This document shows, in pieces, positions 1 through 8,850 of a stretch of DNA of 35,088 bases. The notes below the pieces were generated by a model. It was given only the letters and a program-made list of their open reading frames with translations. It made no database searches and was not told the DNA's origin. Within the stretch, counting starts at the first letter, position 1. Every line of letters starts with the position of its first letter. This DNA comes from Streptomyces oceani (GTDB lineage Bacteria; Actinomycetota; Actinomycetes; Streptomycetales; Streptomycetaceae), in assembly GCF_001751245.1 (NCBI RefSeq), contig NZ_LJGU01000114.1:59155-94242 (forward strand), read 5' to 3'. Made by a program: the position numbers and the translations under genes.

Positions 1-345
1 GTGCACGGTGGCACCGGGGCGGGCGGCGGCGTACGGGTCGGGGCGCCCGGTGCCGAGCACGTCCGCCGCGCCCAGCGGGACCACTCGTGGTGTGGGCCAG
101 GCAGGGCCGGCGGTTGAGTCGGCGGCTGGTCCAGGGCCGGCGGCTCCACCGGCGGTGGCTACCGCGGGGCGGTCGCGCACCCGCTCGTGGCGGGCCGTGA
201 GTTCCCGTTGCAGCCACCGGCGGGCCGTCTCCAGGGGCGCACGGCCCGGCTCCGGCTCCGGTGCCGGGCTGACGGCACCCGTGGCGTCCCCGTCACCGGC
301 CACACCCCTGCCAGGACGGCGGCCCGCCGGCTGAGGGGTCGTCAT
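1..345 (-). CDS. Unrecognised protein, N-terminal part only (runs off the left edge)
   Basis: The reading frame begins with an ATG at 343-345 that overlaps the TGA of the upstream ABC permease gene in an ATGA junction. It stays open to base 1, giving 115 residues of a longer protein. The visible part is rich in Pro, Ala and Gly and low in complexity. One short helix-like stretch, LETARRWLQRELTARHERVR, lies around residues 41-60. I recognise no domain in this part. The overlap with the permease places it in the same operon as the peptide-modification genes, so a role in the same pathway (another tailoring enzyme, immunity or transport) is an inference from context only. The Pro/Ala-rich start could be a disordered N-terminal extension before a conserved domain that lies outside the window. 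Confidence 0.6.
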   Translation of the reverse strand, partial: MTTPQPAGRRPGRGVAGDGDATGAVSPAPEPEPGRAPLETARRWLQRELTARHERVRDRPAVATAGGAAGPGPAADSTAGPAWPTPRVVPLGAADVLGTGRPDPYAAARPGATVH

Positions 346-1097
346 GCGCGGTCGCTCCAGCGGAAGGTCTTCAACGCGATGGCGCCGAACACCACGGTGA
401 AGCCGAGGATGCCGCCGCAGGCGACGAGGACGTCCGTGGAGCTGCCCTCTCCGGTGATGGCGGTGGAGATGCCCTCGTTGACGTAGCGCAGCGGCAGCAC
501 CCAGGAGATGCTCTGCATCCAGGACGGCATCGCGTCGAGCGGGAAGAAGGAACCGGACAGGAACGCCATCGGGATCATCAGGCAGTTGGCGACGGCCGCG
601 ACGGCCTCCGGGGTCCTCGCGTACGAGCCGACGATGACGCCCAGGGCGAGGAAGGCCGTGATGCCCAGCACCAGCACCGGGAGCGCCGCGGGCCAACTGC
701 CGGAGAGGCTCAGTCCGAAGACGGGCAGCACGGCGACCGCGACGAACAGCACGCTCTGCACCACCCCGATGGCCAGCGCCAGCACGTAGCGGGAGGCCAG
801 GATGGCGGACACCGGGGTCGGGGTCATGCGGATCAGCCGCAGCAGGTCGTCGCGTCGCCACTGCATGAGCACGAAGCCGACGCCGAACACCGCGGCGTTG
901 GCGACGCCCCAGGAGAGGACGCCGGGGGCGATGTAGTTGATGTAGGGCTGCCCGCTCTGCTCCACGTCCTTGCCGCTGAAGATCAGCCCGAAGACGACGA
1001 GGAACAGCATCGGGAAGGCAAAGGTGAAGAAGAGGGTGGTCTTGTCCCGGACGTACGCCCGGTAGCCGGCCTCGCTCAGTGCGGCGAATGCGCTCAT
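342..1097 (-). CDS. ABC-2 type transporter permease
   Basis: A 251-residue integral membrane protein with about six hydrophobic segments, the usual size for the membrane half of a drug- or peptide-type ABC-2 exporter. The N-terminal YVRDKTTLFFTFAFPMLFLV stretch matches the start of the family, and the region near residue 180 (FLSGSFFPLDAMPSWMQ) is the typical conserved loop before the last helices. The start is an ATG preceded by GGAG ten bases upstream. It lies 27 bases downstream of the ATPase gene, and its TGA overlaps the next ORF by four bases. In this cluster it most likely exports the modified peptide or gives self-resistance by pumping it out. That substrate is inferred from context; the family call is clear. 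Confidence 0.9.
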   Translation of the reverse strand: MSAFAALSEAGYRAYVRDKTTLFFTFAFPMLFLVVFGLIFSGKDVEQSGQPYINYIAPGVLSWGVANAAVFGVGFVLMQWRRDDLLRLIRMTPTPVSAILASRYVLALAIGVVQSVLFVAVAVLPVFGLSLSGSWPAALPVLVLGITAFLALGVIVGSYARTPEAVAAVANCLMIPMAFLSGSFFPLDAMPSWMQSISWVLPLRYVNEGISTAITGEGSSTDVLVACGGILGFTVVFGAIALKTFRWSDRA

Positions 1098-1124
1098 GGG
1101 ATTGCTCCGTGTGGGGTGGTGCGG

Positions 1125-2048
1125 TCAGCTCTGTGACGTGCCGGTGAGTTCGAGGTAGACGTCCTCCAGGCTCGCCGTGCGGGTCTGGACGCCCTGCAGG
1201 CCGGCGAGTTTCTCCACCGCGGCCAGCACCGGACCGGCGTCCAGCGTCTCCAGCACGACCACGTCGTCCTCGGTGGTGGCGTTCTGCACGCCGTCGATGG
1301 CCCGCGCGTCCTCGAGGGACAGGCGTGCTGCCGGTACGACCAGCCGCGTGACCGTGCTCCCCGCCGCGATCAGTTGGTTGGGAGTGTCCAGCGCGGTGAT
1401 CCGGCCGTGCACCATGATCGCCACCCGGTCGCAGAGCGCCTCCGCCTCGTCCAGGTGGTGGGTGGTGTAGACGATGGTGCGGCCGGCGCTCTTCAGACCG
1501 CGGAGCACGTCCCACAGGGCACGGCGGGCCTGCGGGTCGAGTGCGGCGGTGGGCTCGTCCAGGAAGATCAGTTCCGGGTCGTGCACCAGCGCGGCGGCGA
1601 TGGCGAGCCGTTGCCGCTGGCCACCGGAGAGGTCGTCGACCCGCACCTCGGCGTGCTCGGTCAGGCCGACGCTGGAGAGCGTACGTTCCACGGCCGCCGG
1701 GTCCGCCGCGTACAGGGCGGCGACGGTACGCAGATGCTCGCGTGCCGTGAGGCGTACGAAGAACGGCGAAGCCTGGGTCTGGACGCCCAGGCGCGGCAGG
1801 AGTTCCACATCGCGGGGCCAGGGGCGGTGGCCGAGGACGGAGATGGCGCCGGAGTCCGCTTCGCGCAGCCCCTCCATCATCTCCACCAGGGTGGTCTTTC
1901 CCGCGCCGTTGGGGCCGAGCAGGCCGAAGAACTCGCCGCGCGCGACGGTCAGCGAGACGTCGTCGACGGCGTGGGTGTCGCCGTACCGCTTCCGCACGCC
2001 GTCGAGTTCGACGGCTGGCGTGTCCGGGGCGCGGGAGGTGGGGGTCAC
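1125..2048 (-). CDS. ABC transporter ATP-binding protein (drug/peptide exporter type)
   Basis: A 307-residue ATPase of the CcmA/DrrA type. Visible motifs are Walker A GPNGAGKTT at 45-53, the signature LSGGQRQR from 140, Walker B LIFLDEP at about 160-166, and a switch histidine in TTHHLDEA. A C-terminal extension of about 90 residues is typical of DrrA-like exporters. The start chosen is the GTG at 2048, preceded by GAAGGAG at good spacing. The frame is open further upstream, but that part lies inside the neighbouring protease gene in another frame. It pairs with the ABC-2 permease just downstream and follows the M50-like gene by 11 bases. Export of, or immunity to, the cluster's peptide is the likely role. 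Confidence 0.92.
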   Translation of the reverse strand: MTPTSRAPDTPAVELDGVRKRYGDTHAVDDVSLTVARGEFFGLLGPNGAGKTTLVEMMEGLREADSGAISVLGHRPWPRDVELLPRLGVQTQASPFFVRLTAREHLRTVAALYAADPAAVERTLSSVGLTEHAEVRVDDLSGGQRQRLAIAAALVHDPELIFLDEPTAALDPQARRALWDVLRGLKSAGRTIVYTTHHLDEAEALCDRVAIMVHGRITALDTPNQLIAAGSTVTRLVVPAARLSLEDARAIDGVQNATTEDDVVVLETLDAGPVLAAVEKLAGLQGVQTRTASLEDVYLELTGTSQS

Positions 2049-2059
2049 GGGGTGCTCCT

Positions 2060-3244
2060 TCACGAGAGGGTCAACAGATGGTGGACGAGAAGACCCACGG
2101 CTGCCAGTACCGCGCACAGCACGAGCAGCGCGCCCAGGCCGTAGGCGGCGTAGACCCGGCGCGTGCGGGCGGGGTAGTCGGCACGGGCGGGGTCGCGGCG
2201 CGCGGCCAATCGCAGGTACGCACGACTGGACGCGGCGAGGTCCGTGGCCCCGAGCAGCTGGCTGACGATCTTGTAGCCGTCCAGCGGGGGCAGCGGCACG
2301 AGCATCGCGAGGGCCTGCACGGAACCGAGGAACAACAGCCCGGCGAGGGCGTGTTCGGTGGCCCGGTCGACCGGAGCCAGCAGCCACACCGCCCAGAAGG
2401 GCAGCAGGAACAGCAGGTTCGTCGCGGCGCCGGCCAGCGCCGTGCTGACTTGGTGGCGGCGTCTTCGCAGGTAGAGGTAGTTCTCGACGGTGCAGTACAT
2501 CAGCACCGAGGGCAGTCGCCAGCGCAGTCCGATGTCGGTGACCCGGCCCCCGTGGTGTCGTGCGACCACTCCGTGGGCCAGCTCGTGCAGTGCGGTGCTC
2601 GCCCACAGCGCGATGGCCGCGGCGGTCAGCGGCACCGGGTGCAGGAACAGCTCCCGGGTGCCCCGCAGTACGTCCGCCAGCCGAAGCAGCAGCGTGGCCT
2701 CCATCACTAGGGTCAACAACAGCAACGGCACCAGGACCAGAGGGGAGCGCAGGAACCGGGCCCGGCGGTGGAGCGTGCTGACGGTGGCCTCCGCGTCGGC
2801 GGTGAGGGAGAGACTGCCGCGCAGCAGGGTGTTGGCGGGGCGGTCGGGCGGCAAGCGAGGCGGTTCTCCAGCGGAGATCCCGGAGCCGGCGGGCACGGAG
2901 CCGGGGGGCACGGAGCCCGGAGAACCGCTGCCGGGAGAACCGGACGCACCCGCCGGTGCCCCGGACAACAGCCCCCGGGAGCCCAGCATGCCGAGCAACT
3001 GCTGCCAGTTGCCGTCTCCCAGCCGTCGACCGTACCGCTGTGCGTACGCCGCGCCGAGGTCCCGCAGGCTGTGCGTACCGTCCATCCGGGAGAGCAGGAA
3101 GTACTCCTTGGTGCCGACCTCGAACGACCGGCCGTCCTCGGTGTTCTTCACCAGGTGTACGTCCCGCGGACCGTGCAACAGAGCGCCGGTCATCACCACC
3201 CCCGGCTTGAGTGCGGGCCGGTAGTCGGCCAGGTGTGCCGTCAT
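2060..3244 (-). CDS. PqqD-like domain fused to a membrane M50-type (site-2-protease-like) metallopeptidase
   Basis: A 394-residue protein with two parts. Residues 1-95 resemble PqqD/RRE domains: a PGV-type opening, a VGTKEYFLLSRMDG core near 43-56, and a GLL ending near 91-93. A Gly/Ser/Pro-rich linker follows (about 96-135). The rest is a polytopic membrane domain with zinc motif HELAH at 220-224, N277 in a later helix, and LVPLPPLDGYK ending in the LDG signature at 321-323. Those three elements are the hallmarks of the M50 intramembrane protease fold. The start ATG is two bases after the SpaB_C gene stop, so translation is probably coupled. Inference: the PqqD-like part binds the leader peptide and the membrane part cleaves it, or handles the peptide before export. 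Family placement is fairly secure; the substrate is not known. Confidence 0.85.
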   Translation of the reverse strand: MTAHLADYRPALKPGVVMTGALLHGPRDVHLVKNTEDGRSFEVGTKEYFLLSRMDGTHSLRDLGAAYAQRYGRRLGDGNWQQLLGMLGSRGLLSGAPAGASGSPGSGSPGSVPPGSVPAGSGISAGEPPRLPPDRPANTLLRGSLSLTADAEATVSTLHRRARFLRSPLVLVPLLLLTLVMEATLLLRLADVLRGTRELFLHPVPLTAAAIALWASTALHELAHGVVARHHGGRVTDIGLRWRLPSVLMYCTVENYLYLRRRRHQVSTALAGAATNLLFLLPFWAVWLLAPVDRATEHALAGLLFLGSVQALAMLVPLPPLDGYKIVSQLLGATDLAASSRAYLRLAARRDPARADYPARTRRVYAAYGLGALLVLCAVLAAVGLLVHHLLTLS

Positions 3245-3246
3245 GG

Positions 3247-4299
3247 TCAAGCGCCCGCCTTCGGGAGCGGTTCGCGCAACGCCCGGCCGAGGATGTGGGC
3301 GAGGTACGCCTCGTCCCGAATCGTGACGTGCAGCCGGTTGTTGGTCATGTGCATGTACGGCGACAGGAGAAGCGGCAGGGCCACGGCGGGGTCGGTGACC
3401 TGTTCGTCCCGGGTGCCGTCCCAGGAGCGGAACACCAGGTCGCCGCGCTCCGCCAGCTCCCCGGCGCGGTCCCGCAGCTCCAGGCAGTGCTCGGCCCAGC
3501 CGCGTAGGAAGCCGGGCAGCCGCTCGGTCGCGCCGGTAGCCACCGCGGCCCGGATGGAGGCGAAGCGGCGTGCCAGGTCCGGGGCCATCCGGGCGTAGTT
3601 GGTGTCGTACTCGTCGCTGCCGATGAAGCCCGTGCCGGGGAACGCCTCGTGCCAGAAGTCGTAGTAGCGCTTCAGGTAGTCGGTCAGCTCCTCGTCGCCG
3701 GGGAGGAAGCAGCCGGACATCACCATCATCAGCTGCGCGGAGGTGCCGAGCAGTACGGTGCGCAGGTGCAGGTTCTTGGTGCCGAACGCCTCGATGACCA
3801 GGTCGCTGGAGTGGCGGAAGTGCCACTCCGCCAGCTCGATCCCGGCCGGGCCGCCGTACTTGCCGTACTCCGGGTGGTACGGCTCGGGGCTGTGCGAGTT
3901 GTTGGGCCGCAGGTTCATGCGTCCCTCGCTGTCCATGAACTCACCGCGCTCCGAGGTGGGGAACTCGATCTCGAACAGCGAGTTGTAGAACTCGTTGAGG
4001 AAGCCGGTGTCGACCTCGTAGAGCGCGGGCCGCTCCCGCAGGAAGCTGTCGAGCGCGGCGTCGGTGCGCCTGCGCACCTCCTCCTCGGCCCCGGGCGTGG
4101 CCGGCCTCATCCGCAGTCGGACGTGCGGGCCCTCCAGCCAGTAGTTGATGAAGAAGTAGCTCTCCAGCAGACCCTCCGCCTGGAGTTCGTCCACCAGGGG
4201 GCGTACGCAACGCAGCAGGAGCGGCCGGGGGTTGGCGGCGTAGAAGACGTGGGTGGCCTGCCAGGCGCCCGGGACGGCGCCGCTCTCGGTCGGGCTCAT
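3247..4299 (-). CDS. SpaB_C-type lantibiotic dehydratase elimination protein (thiopeptide-type biosynthesis domain)
   Basis: A 350-residue stand-alone version of the C-terminal domain of LanB. In split dehydratases of thiopeptide and goadsporin pathways this protein removes glutamate from glutamylated Ser/Thr to leave dehydroalanine or dehydrobutyrine. Supporting motifs are YWLEGPHVRLR at 53-63, YHPEYGKYGG at 141-150 and HMTNNRLHV at 317-325. The last two match conserved positions of the elimination active site in LanB enzymes. Pyridine synthases are distant relatives of this fold, but retention of these motifs favours elimination. The ATG overlaps the LanB stop in an ATGA junction and has GGAGGAAGC just upstream, so the two halves are probably made together. 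Confidence 0.88.
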   Translation of the reverse strand: MSPTESGAVPGAWQATHVFYAANPRPLLLRCVRPLVDELQAEGLLESYFFINYWLEGPHVRLRMRPATPGAEEEVRRRTDAALDSFLRERPALYEVDTGFLNEFYNSLFEIEFPTSERGEFMDSEGRMNLRPNNSHSPEPYHPEYGKYGGPAGIELAEWHFRHSSDLVIEAFGTKNLHLRTVLLGTSAQLMMVMSGCFLPGDEELTDYLKRYYDFWHEAFPGTGFIGSDEYDTNYARMAPDLARRFASIRAAVATGATERLPGFLRGWAEHCLELRDRAGELAERGDLVFRSWDGTRDEQVTDPAVALPLLLSPYMHMTNNRLHVTIRDEAYLAHILGRALREPLPKAGA

Positions 4300-7067
4300 G
4301 CTTCCTCCGCTCCTCGGGTGGCGACCCTGGTCTCCACGGCCAGTTCCGCGACGTGACGGCCTTGTTCGGACACGACGTGCAGGCTGTCCTCGTCCGGCAG
4401 CATCTCCCGGAACACCACCCGCGCCTCGGCGCTGCGCAGCAGGGCCTCGAAGGCCGTCAGGGAGAGGTAACTGTCCAGGTCGACGTACTGCGGCTTGGCT
4501 CCGGTGGCGCCGCGGGCGGCGCTGTCGGTGACGTTCGCGAAGACCCGCGCGGGCAGTCCGTGCGTACGTCGCCAGCGCTGCCAGCCCAGGAACCAGCTCT
4601 CGTCGGTGTCCCGCGCGGCACGCAGCGGGAGCACGGACGCGGGGGCGCTCCAGCTGCGCCGGCTGAGCACCACGCTGCCGTGGCGCAGCCGGGGCCGGCT
4701 GGTCACCCCGTCGATCGGTTCGCCGGCAGGCACGCCGTCCCAGAGGCTCAGCGGCGCCATCGAGGTCGGGGAGAGCATCAGCAGGGTACGCGGCACCTCG
4801 GGCAGCGCGAGGGGCACAAGATAGCCCAGATAGACCGGGATCACCTCGCGGTCCAGTCGGATGGACCGCAGCACCAGCCGATCCGCGACGGAGTCGTGCT
4901 CCAGGTAGAGATCCTCCAGGGCGAGTTGGCGGTCCGGTGGCAGGCTGCCGCGCTCGCCCGGGCACACGATCTCGTAGTCGGTGAGTCGGTCGTGCAGGTT
5001 GAGGTTGCTGGTCACCGGCCCGCCGGTGACCTCGGCGAGAACCGCGCCCGGGGGCTGGACGCATCGGCTGTCCGCGCGCAGTTCCTCGGCCATGCCCGGG
5101 AAGCAGTGGGTGAAGCGGCTGAACGGGAATGCGAGACCGCCGTACGACCGGTTGAGCACCACCAGCGGGTCGTCGGGGCGCTCGGCCAGCTGGACGTGGT
5201 GGCTCTGTGGCGCGAACCGGGGCGTGACGCTGGCGAGTTCCTCGGCGACCTGGTCGAGCAGTCGTTCGTCCAGGCGCAGTTCGGCCGCGTCCGGCGGGGT
5301 GTCGGCCCAACGGCGCCGCAGCCCCTCGGTGAAGGTCTGCCGGGCGGTGTCCAGGGCCTTCAGCTGCGGGAGGCCGAGCCAGTTCTCCTCCGGGGTGTAG
5401 CGGCCCTCGGCGTCGTAGGGGACGCGGCGGGCGGAGAAGGTCAGATACTGGTCGAAGAAGTCCTCGTGGAAGTCGTGCACCAGCTTCAGCAGGTCCGCGC
5501 AGCGGTTTCCCTGGCCGTAGCGAGCGAGGAAGAAGCCCTTGAGGGTGATCCGTTGCGGGAGCGTCAGGTCGAAGGCCGGCAGGACGCGCTCCACGCCGCG
5601 CAGCGGCTCGGCGACCAGTTCCGCCCAGGAGTCCGCGTCACACCGGGTGTCCGTGCCGGCGGTGGCGTCCTCGTAGAGCAGCGTGCGCGGCACCCGCGGC
5701 TCCGCCACGCCCAACTGTCGCTGAATCACGTGCAGTTCGTCACGTAGTTCGGCGAGAAGCCGGCGGCGCTCGGTGACGTCGGCGGTGGCGTACCGGTCCA
5801 CCCGGGAGATCGGCCCGTCCAGCGTCGCCGCCAGTTCGTCCGCCCAGGCCCGGTCCAGTACGCGCAGCGCGCTCTGGAAGGCGCGCAGCGGATCGGTGTC
5901 GTGCACCTGGGTGCCCAACACCGGGACCTGAAGCATGCCCAGGTCGAGCAGGGCCTCCAGATAGCGTGCGCAGTCGGCCTCGGAGGCGTCCTGTTCGGCG
6001 GCCAGCCAACGCGTCAGTTCGCCGTAGCGCAGCGTCGGCCGTCCCTCGAAGAGGACGAGCATGCGTTCCAGGGTGCCGCTGCGGCGCAGGAAGAAGAGCC
6101 GGTCCTTGACCGCGTCGAAGGTGACCGCCGTGTCGTCGTCGCCCGCGGTGACCCAGCGGCGTACGTACCGCACCCGGTCGTGGTCCCGTCCCCAGCCGGA
6201 GGCGAGGGAGACCGGCAGGTCAGCGCGGCGTGCCGGGTCCGCGACGACTGCCTCGGTGAGCCGGCCGAGCGCGACGACGTTCAGCCGCGGGTGACTGGAC
6301 CACCGCGCGGCGAACCGCAGCGTACGGCCCGCCGCCAAGTCCTCACCGCCGCCCGCCGCGCCGTCACGGGCGGCGGTGAGAGTGCCCGTCGCGACCCCTG
6401 TGAAGGTGCTGAACGGGCTGGTCTTGCAGGCGGTTCGGTAGAGGTACGACAGCAGCGAGCGCTCCACCTTCCGCATCCGTTTGTCGGGCGCCCGGTGCGG
6501 TTCCGCGGCGCCCTTGCGGACGAACACGTCCAGCTGGTCACCCAGGGTGGGGGACGCCAACAGCAGCCCCGCGCGCAGCCGCTCGTCTTCGACGATCCCG
6601 CGCAGTTCCGCGCGCGTACCCGCCAGTTCGGCGGCCAACACGTCGGCACCGCGCCGCTCGCGGTCCGTCAGCCGACGGCGGTCGGCGAGCCAGGCGGTGA
6701 GCCGCTGGCCGGTGTCCGGGCGCAACCCGGTGACGAGTTCCGCGACGGCCTCCGGGTCCCGCGGGAGCCGGTTGTTGAACACCTCGCGGCGGCAGGCCAG
6801 CAGCGCACGCCGGGTGGTGTCGTCCTGGCAGCCGCCGACCAGCTCGTACAGCAGGTCGCCGATCCGCTCCCCCTCGGCGCGCAGGCGCTCGGCGTGCTCC
6901 AGCACCTCCTCCGCCCACCGCCGGCTCTCCGGGCAGCGCAGGCGGTCCACGGTCTCGATCGGCAGTCCCGCGACGCGCAGCAGGAAGCGGGGGCCGAAGC
7001 CCCAGCCGGCCGATGCCTCGGCGCTGGCCGGTCGCTCGGGGAGCGCGGTCTGGTCGTACGGTGCCAC
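4296..7067 (-). CDS. LanB-type lantibiotic dehydratase, glutamylation (N-terminal) domain
   Basis: A protein of about 923 residues covering the large N-terminal LanB domain only; the elimination domain is encoded by the next gene. LanB enzymes use glutamyl-tRNA to glutamylate Ser/Thr side chains of a precursor peptide. The family motif CKTSPFSTFT lies at about residues 214-223, preceded by RMRKVERSLLSYLYR. The later block LNRSYGGLAFPFSRF is also typical. The start is ambiguous: an ATG at 7091 has no good ribosome site, whereas the GTG at 7067 is preceded by GGAAGGAG at seven bases, so I prefer 7067. It follows the SagB-type gene by a few bases. The full length and intact motif suggest an active enzyme. 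Confidence 0.92.
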   Translation of the reverse strand: MAPYDQTALPERPASAEASAGWGFGPRFLLRVAGLPIETVDRLRCPESRRWAEEVLEHAERLRAEGERIGDLLYELVGGCQDDTTRRALLACRREVFNNRLPRDPEAVAELVTGLRPDTGQRLTAWLADRRRLTDRERRGADVLAAELAGTRAELRGIVEDERLRAGLLLASPTLGDQLDVFVRKGAAEPHRAPDKRMRKVERSLLSYLYRTACKTSPFSTFTGVATGTLTAARDGAAGGGEDLAAGRTLRFAARWSSHPRLNVVALGRLTEAVVADPARRADLPVSLASGWGRDHDRVRYVRRWVTAGDDDTAVTFDAVKDRLFFLRRSGTLERMLVLFEGRPTLRYGELTRWLAAEQDASEADCARYLEALLDLGMLQVPVLGTQVHDTDPLRAFQSALRVLDRAWADELAATLDGPISRVDRYATADVTERRRLLAELRDELHVIQRQLGVAEPRVPRTLLYEDATAGTDTRCDADSWAELVAEPLRGVERVLPAFDLTLPQRITLKGFFLARYGQGNRCADLLKLVHDFHEDFFDQYLTFSARRVPYDAEGRYTPEENWLGLPQLKALDTARQTFTEGLRRRWADTPPDAAELRLDERLLDQVAEELASVTPRFAPQSHHVQLAERPDDPLVVLNRSYGGLAFPFSRFTHCFPGMAEELRADSRCVQPPGAVLAEVTGGPVTSNLNLHDRLTDYEIVCPGERGSLPPDRQLALEDLYLEHDSVADRLVLRSIRLDREVIPVYLGYLVPLALPEVPRTLLMLSPTSMAPLSLWDGVPAGEPIDGVTSRPRLRHGSVVLSRRSWSAPASVLPLRAARDTDESWFLGWQRWRRTHGLPARVFANVTDSAARGATGAKPQYVDLDSYLSLTAFEALLRSAEARVVFREMLPDEDSLHVVSEQGRHVAELAVETRVATRGAEEA

Positions 7068-7095
7068 GGCGGCACTCCTTCCGGTACTCATCCGC

Positions 7096-8817
7096 TCAGA
7101 CGATCTCGAACCGGAAGTCGGCGGGCCGCGGACGCTCGTTGCCGATCATCATGATCAACAGCGGCGCCTCCTCGGTGCCCCGCAGACCGAGTTCCTCGAC
7201 GTAGGAGACGTTGTCGAAGCCCAATGCCACTCCGCAGCCCAGGTCCAGGGCGGCGGAGGCGGTGTACACGGCCTGGGCGATGGCGCCGACCACGGCGTTG
7301 ACCAGCCGGTAGCCGCGCTCGCCGACGGCGCCAAGCACGGCGGTCGTACGGACGGTGGGCACCAGGACGACGCCGGCCTGTTCCAGGTTGTAGTTCGCGA
7401 GAAAGTAGTTCCGCTGGAGGAACTCCCCCGGGGAGCCGGGGGTGACCTGACGCAGCGCGGGACCGTCCGGTTGGTGCGGGTCGTACTCGTAGCTGCCGGG
7501 CGGCACGTCGGCGACGTGGTTGACGAAGGCGTACAGCTTCGCGAGCTGGACCGGCCCGTCCGGTGTGGCGGTGCCGGCCGGATGTGGCAGGTGCGGCGGG
7601 TGCCCGGTGCCGCTGTCACCGCCGAGCAGCGCGCCCGCGTCGGCGGCGGCGAGGCAGGCCGCCAACTGCTCGGCGGTCACCGGGGAACCGGCCGCGAACC
7701 TGCCGAAGCTGCTTCGCCGTCGGCGCAGAGCGGAGCGTACGTCCAGGTCCATGGGACGTGCGGCGGGCAACGGCCGTACGAGCCGCCCCTGGTCGGGCGG
7801 AAGCGCGGCGGCCGGCCGCAGGGCGCCGGCGGCCGGACGGGCCCGAGCGTGACCCAGGGTGGCGGTCTGCATGGCGCGCAGGGCCTCGAAGCTCAGCACC
7901 CGCCGGGAGCGTTCGCTGTCCCGGGGACGTACCCGGACGGGGGTGGGGGTCGGGGCGGCCGGTGCGGCAGGGCTCGTCGAGGTCCCCGACCCGGCTGGGC
8001 CACCCTGGTCGGCCCAGCGCAGCGGCACCACAGCGAACACGCCCTCCTCCTGGCTGTCCACCCCCAGCAGCCGGGCCAGCCGCTCCTCGTCGAACCACAA
8101 CAGCGGCTCGACGGCCAGGCCACGGGCTCCCGCCCACATCCGCCAGGTCTGGAGGCAGGCACCGACGTCCATGCTCACGGCGTGGAAGGAGAAACTGTTG
8201 TACTTGAAGGCGTTCTGCCAGTACTTGACCCCCAGCACGAAGTACTGGTCGGTGTCCGCGCCGGGAGCGGCAGGCCCCAACGCGTCTCGTACCAGACCGG
8301 TCACGTCACCGGTCAGCAGCCGCTCCAGCGCGTGGTGCCGTGCCGAGTAGTGGTGCACGCCGGGGGTCAGCGGCCCGCTCGCGCCCGAGATCCAGTAGAG
8401 CGTGACCGGGTACAGCCCGCCGCCCGAGGCGGAGCCGCGCGACCAGTTGGCCAGCGGATAGTGCGGCAGCGCGCTCAGATCCGTGTTGGCCTGCACGCCC
8501 AGCCGGCGGCCGGTCAGTCCGTACGAGTCTCGCAGCATCCCGGCGAGCGCGGCGAGGTCGAACTGGCCATCGAACCCGCCCGTCGTGCGGTCCCCGGCGG
8601 CGCGGTCGTCAACGGGGCGGTCGCCTGCCGGGCGGAGACCGTCGTCCAGGCTGGCCGCCGCCGGATAGTCGCCGTCCGGCAGGGGGACGCGCTCCACCCC
8701 AGGATAGAACTTGCCCTTGCGCGGCCCGTCGGCCCAGTCCGGCACGAAGTCCGTGGGCTCCATCGGAATCCGGCCGCGATGCATGATCGCGGTGGCGTAT
8801 TCGTGGGCGTAACCCAT
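7096..8817 (-). CDS. SagB-type azoline dehydrogenase with two nitroreductase-like domains
   Basis: A 573-residue flavin-dependent dehydrogenase predicted to oxidise thiazolines/oxazolines made by the YcaO partner to thiazoles/oxazoles using FMN. The first nitroreductase-like domain carries RGSASGGGLYPV at 127-138 and SFHAVSMDVGACLQ near 220. A Pro/Ala/Thr-rich linker lies around 270-360. A second domain begins near 365 and has RGYRLVNAVVGAIAQAVY and a following ALDLGCGVALGF block near the C terminus. Two fused copies fit the large dehydrogenases of thiopeptide clusters rather than the single-domain SagB of streptolysin S. The ATG at 8817 has AAGGAG eight bases upstream; an upstream in-frame start at 8844 lacks one. 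Confidence 0.9.
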   Translation of the reverse strand: MGYAHEYATAIMHRGRIPMEPTDFVPDWADGPRKGKFYPGVERVPLPDGDYPAAASLDDGLRPAGDRPVDDRAAGDRTTGGFDGQFDLAALAGMLRDSYGLTGRRLGVQANTDLSALPHYPLANWSRGSASGGGLYPVTLYWISGASGPLTPGVHHYSARHHALERLLTGDVTGLVRDALGPAAPGADTDQYFVLGVKYWQNAFKYNSFSFHAVSMDVGACLQTWRMWAGARGLAVEPLLWFDEERLARLLGVDSQEEGVFAVVPLRWADQGGPAGSGTSTSPAAPAAPTPTPVRVRPRDSERSRRVLSFEALRAMQTATLGHARARPAAGALRPAAALPPDQGRLVRPLPAARPMDLDVRSALRRRRSSFGRFAAGSPVTAEQLAACLAAADAGALLGGDSGTGHPPHLPHPAGTATPDGPVQLAKLYAFVNHVADVPPGSYEYDPHQPDGPALRQVTPGSPGEFLQRNYFLANYNLEQAGVVLVPTVRTTAVLGAVGERGYRLVNAVVGAIAQAVYTASAALDLGCGVALGFDNVSYVEELGLRGTEEAPLLIMMIGNERPRPADFRFEIV

Positions 8818-8850
8818 GGTGTGCTCCTTCGCGCTGCGTCGCATGGGCGG

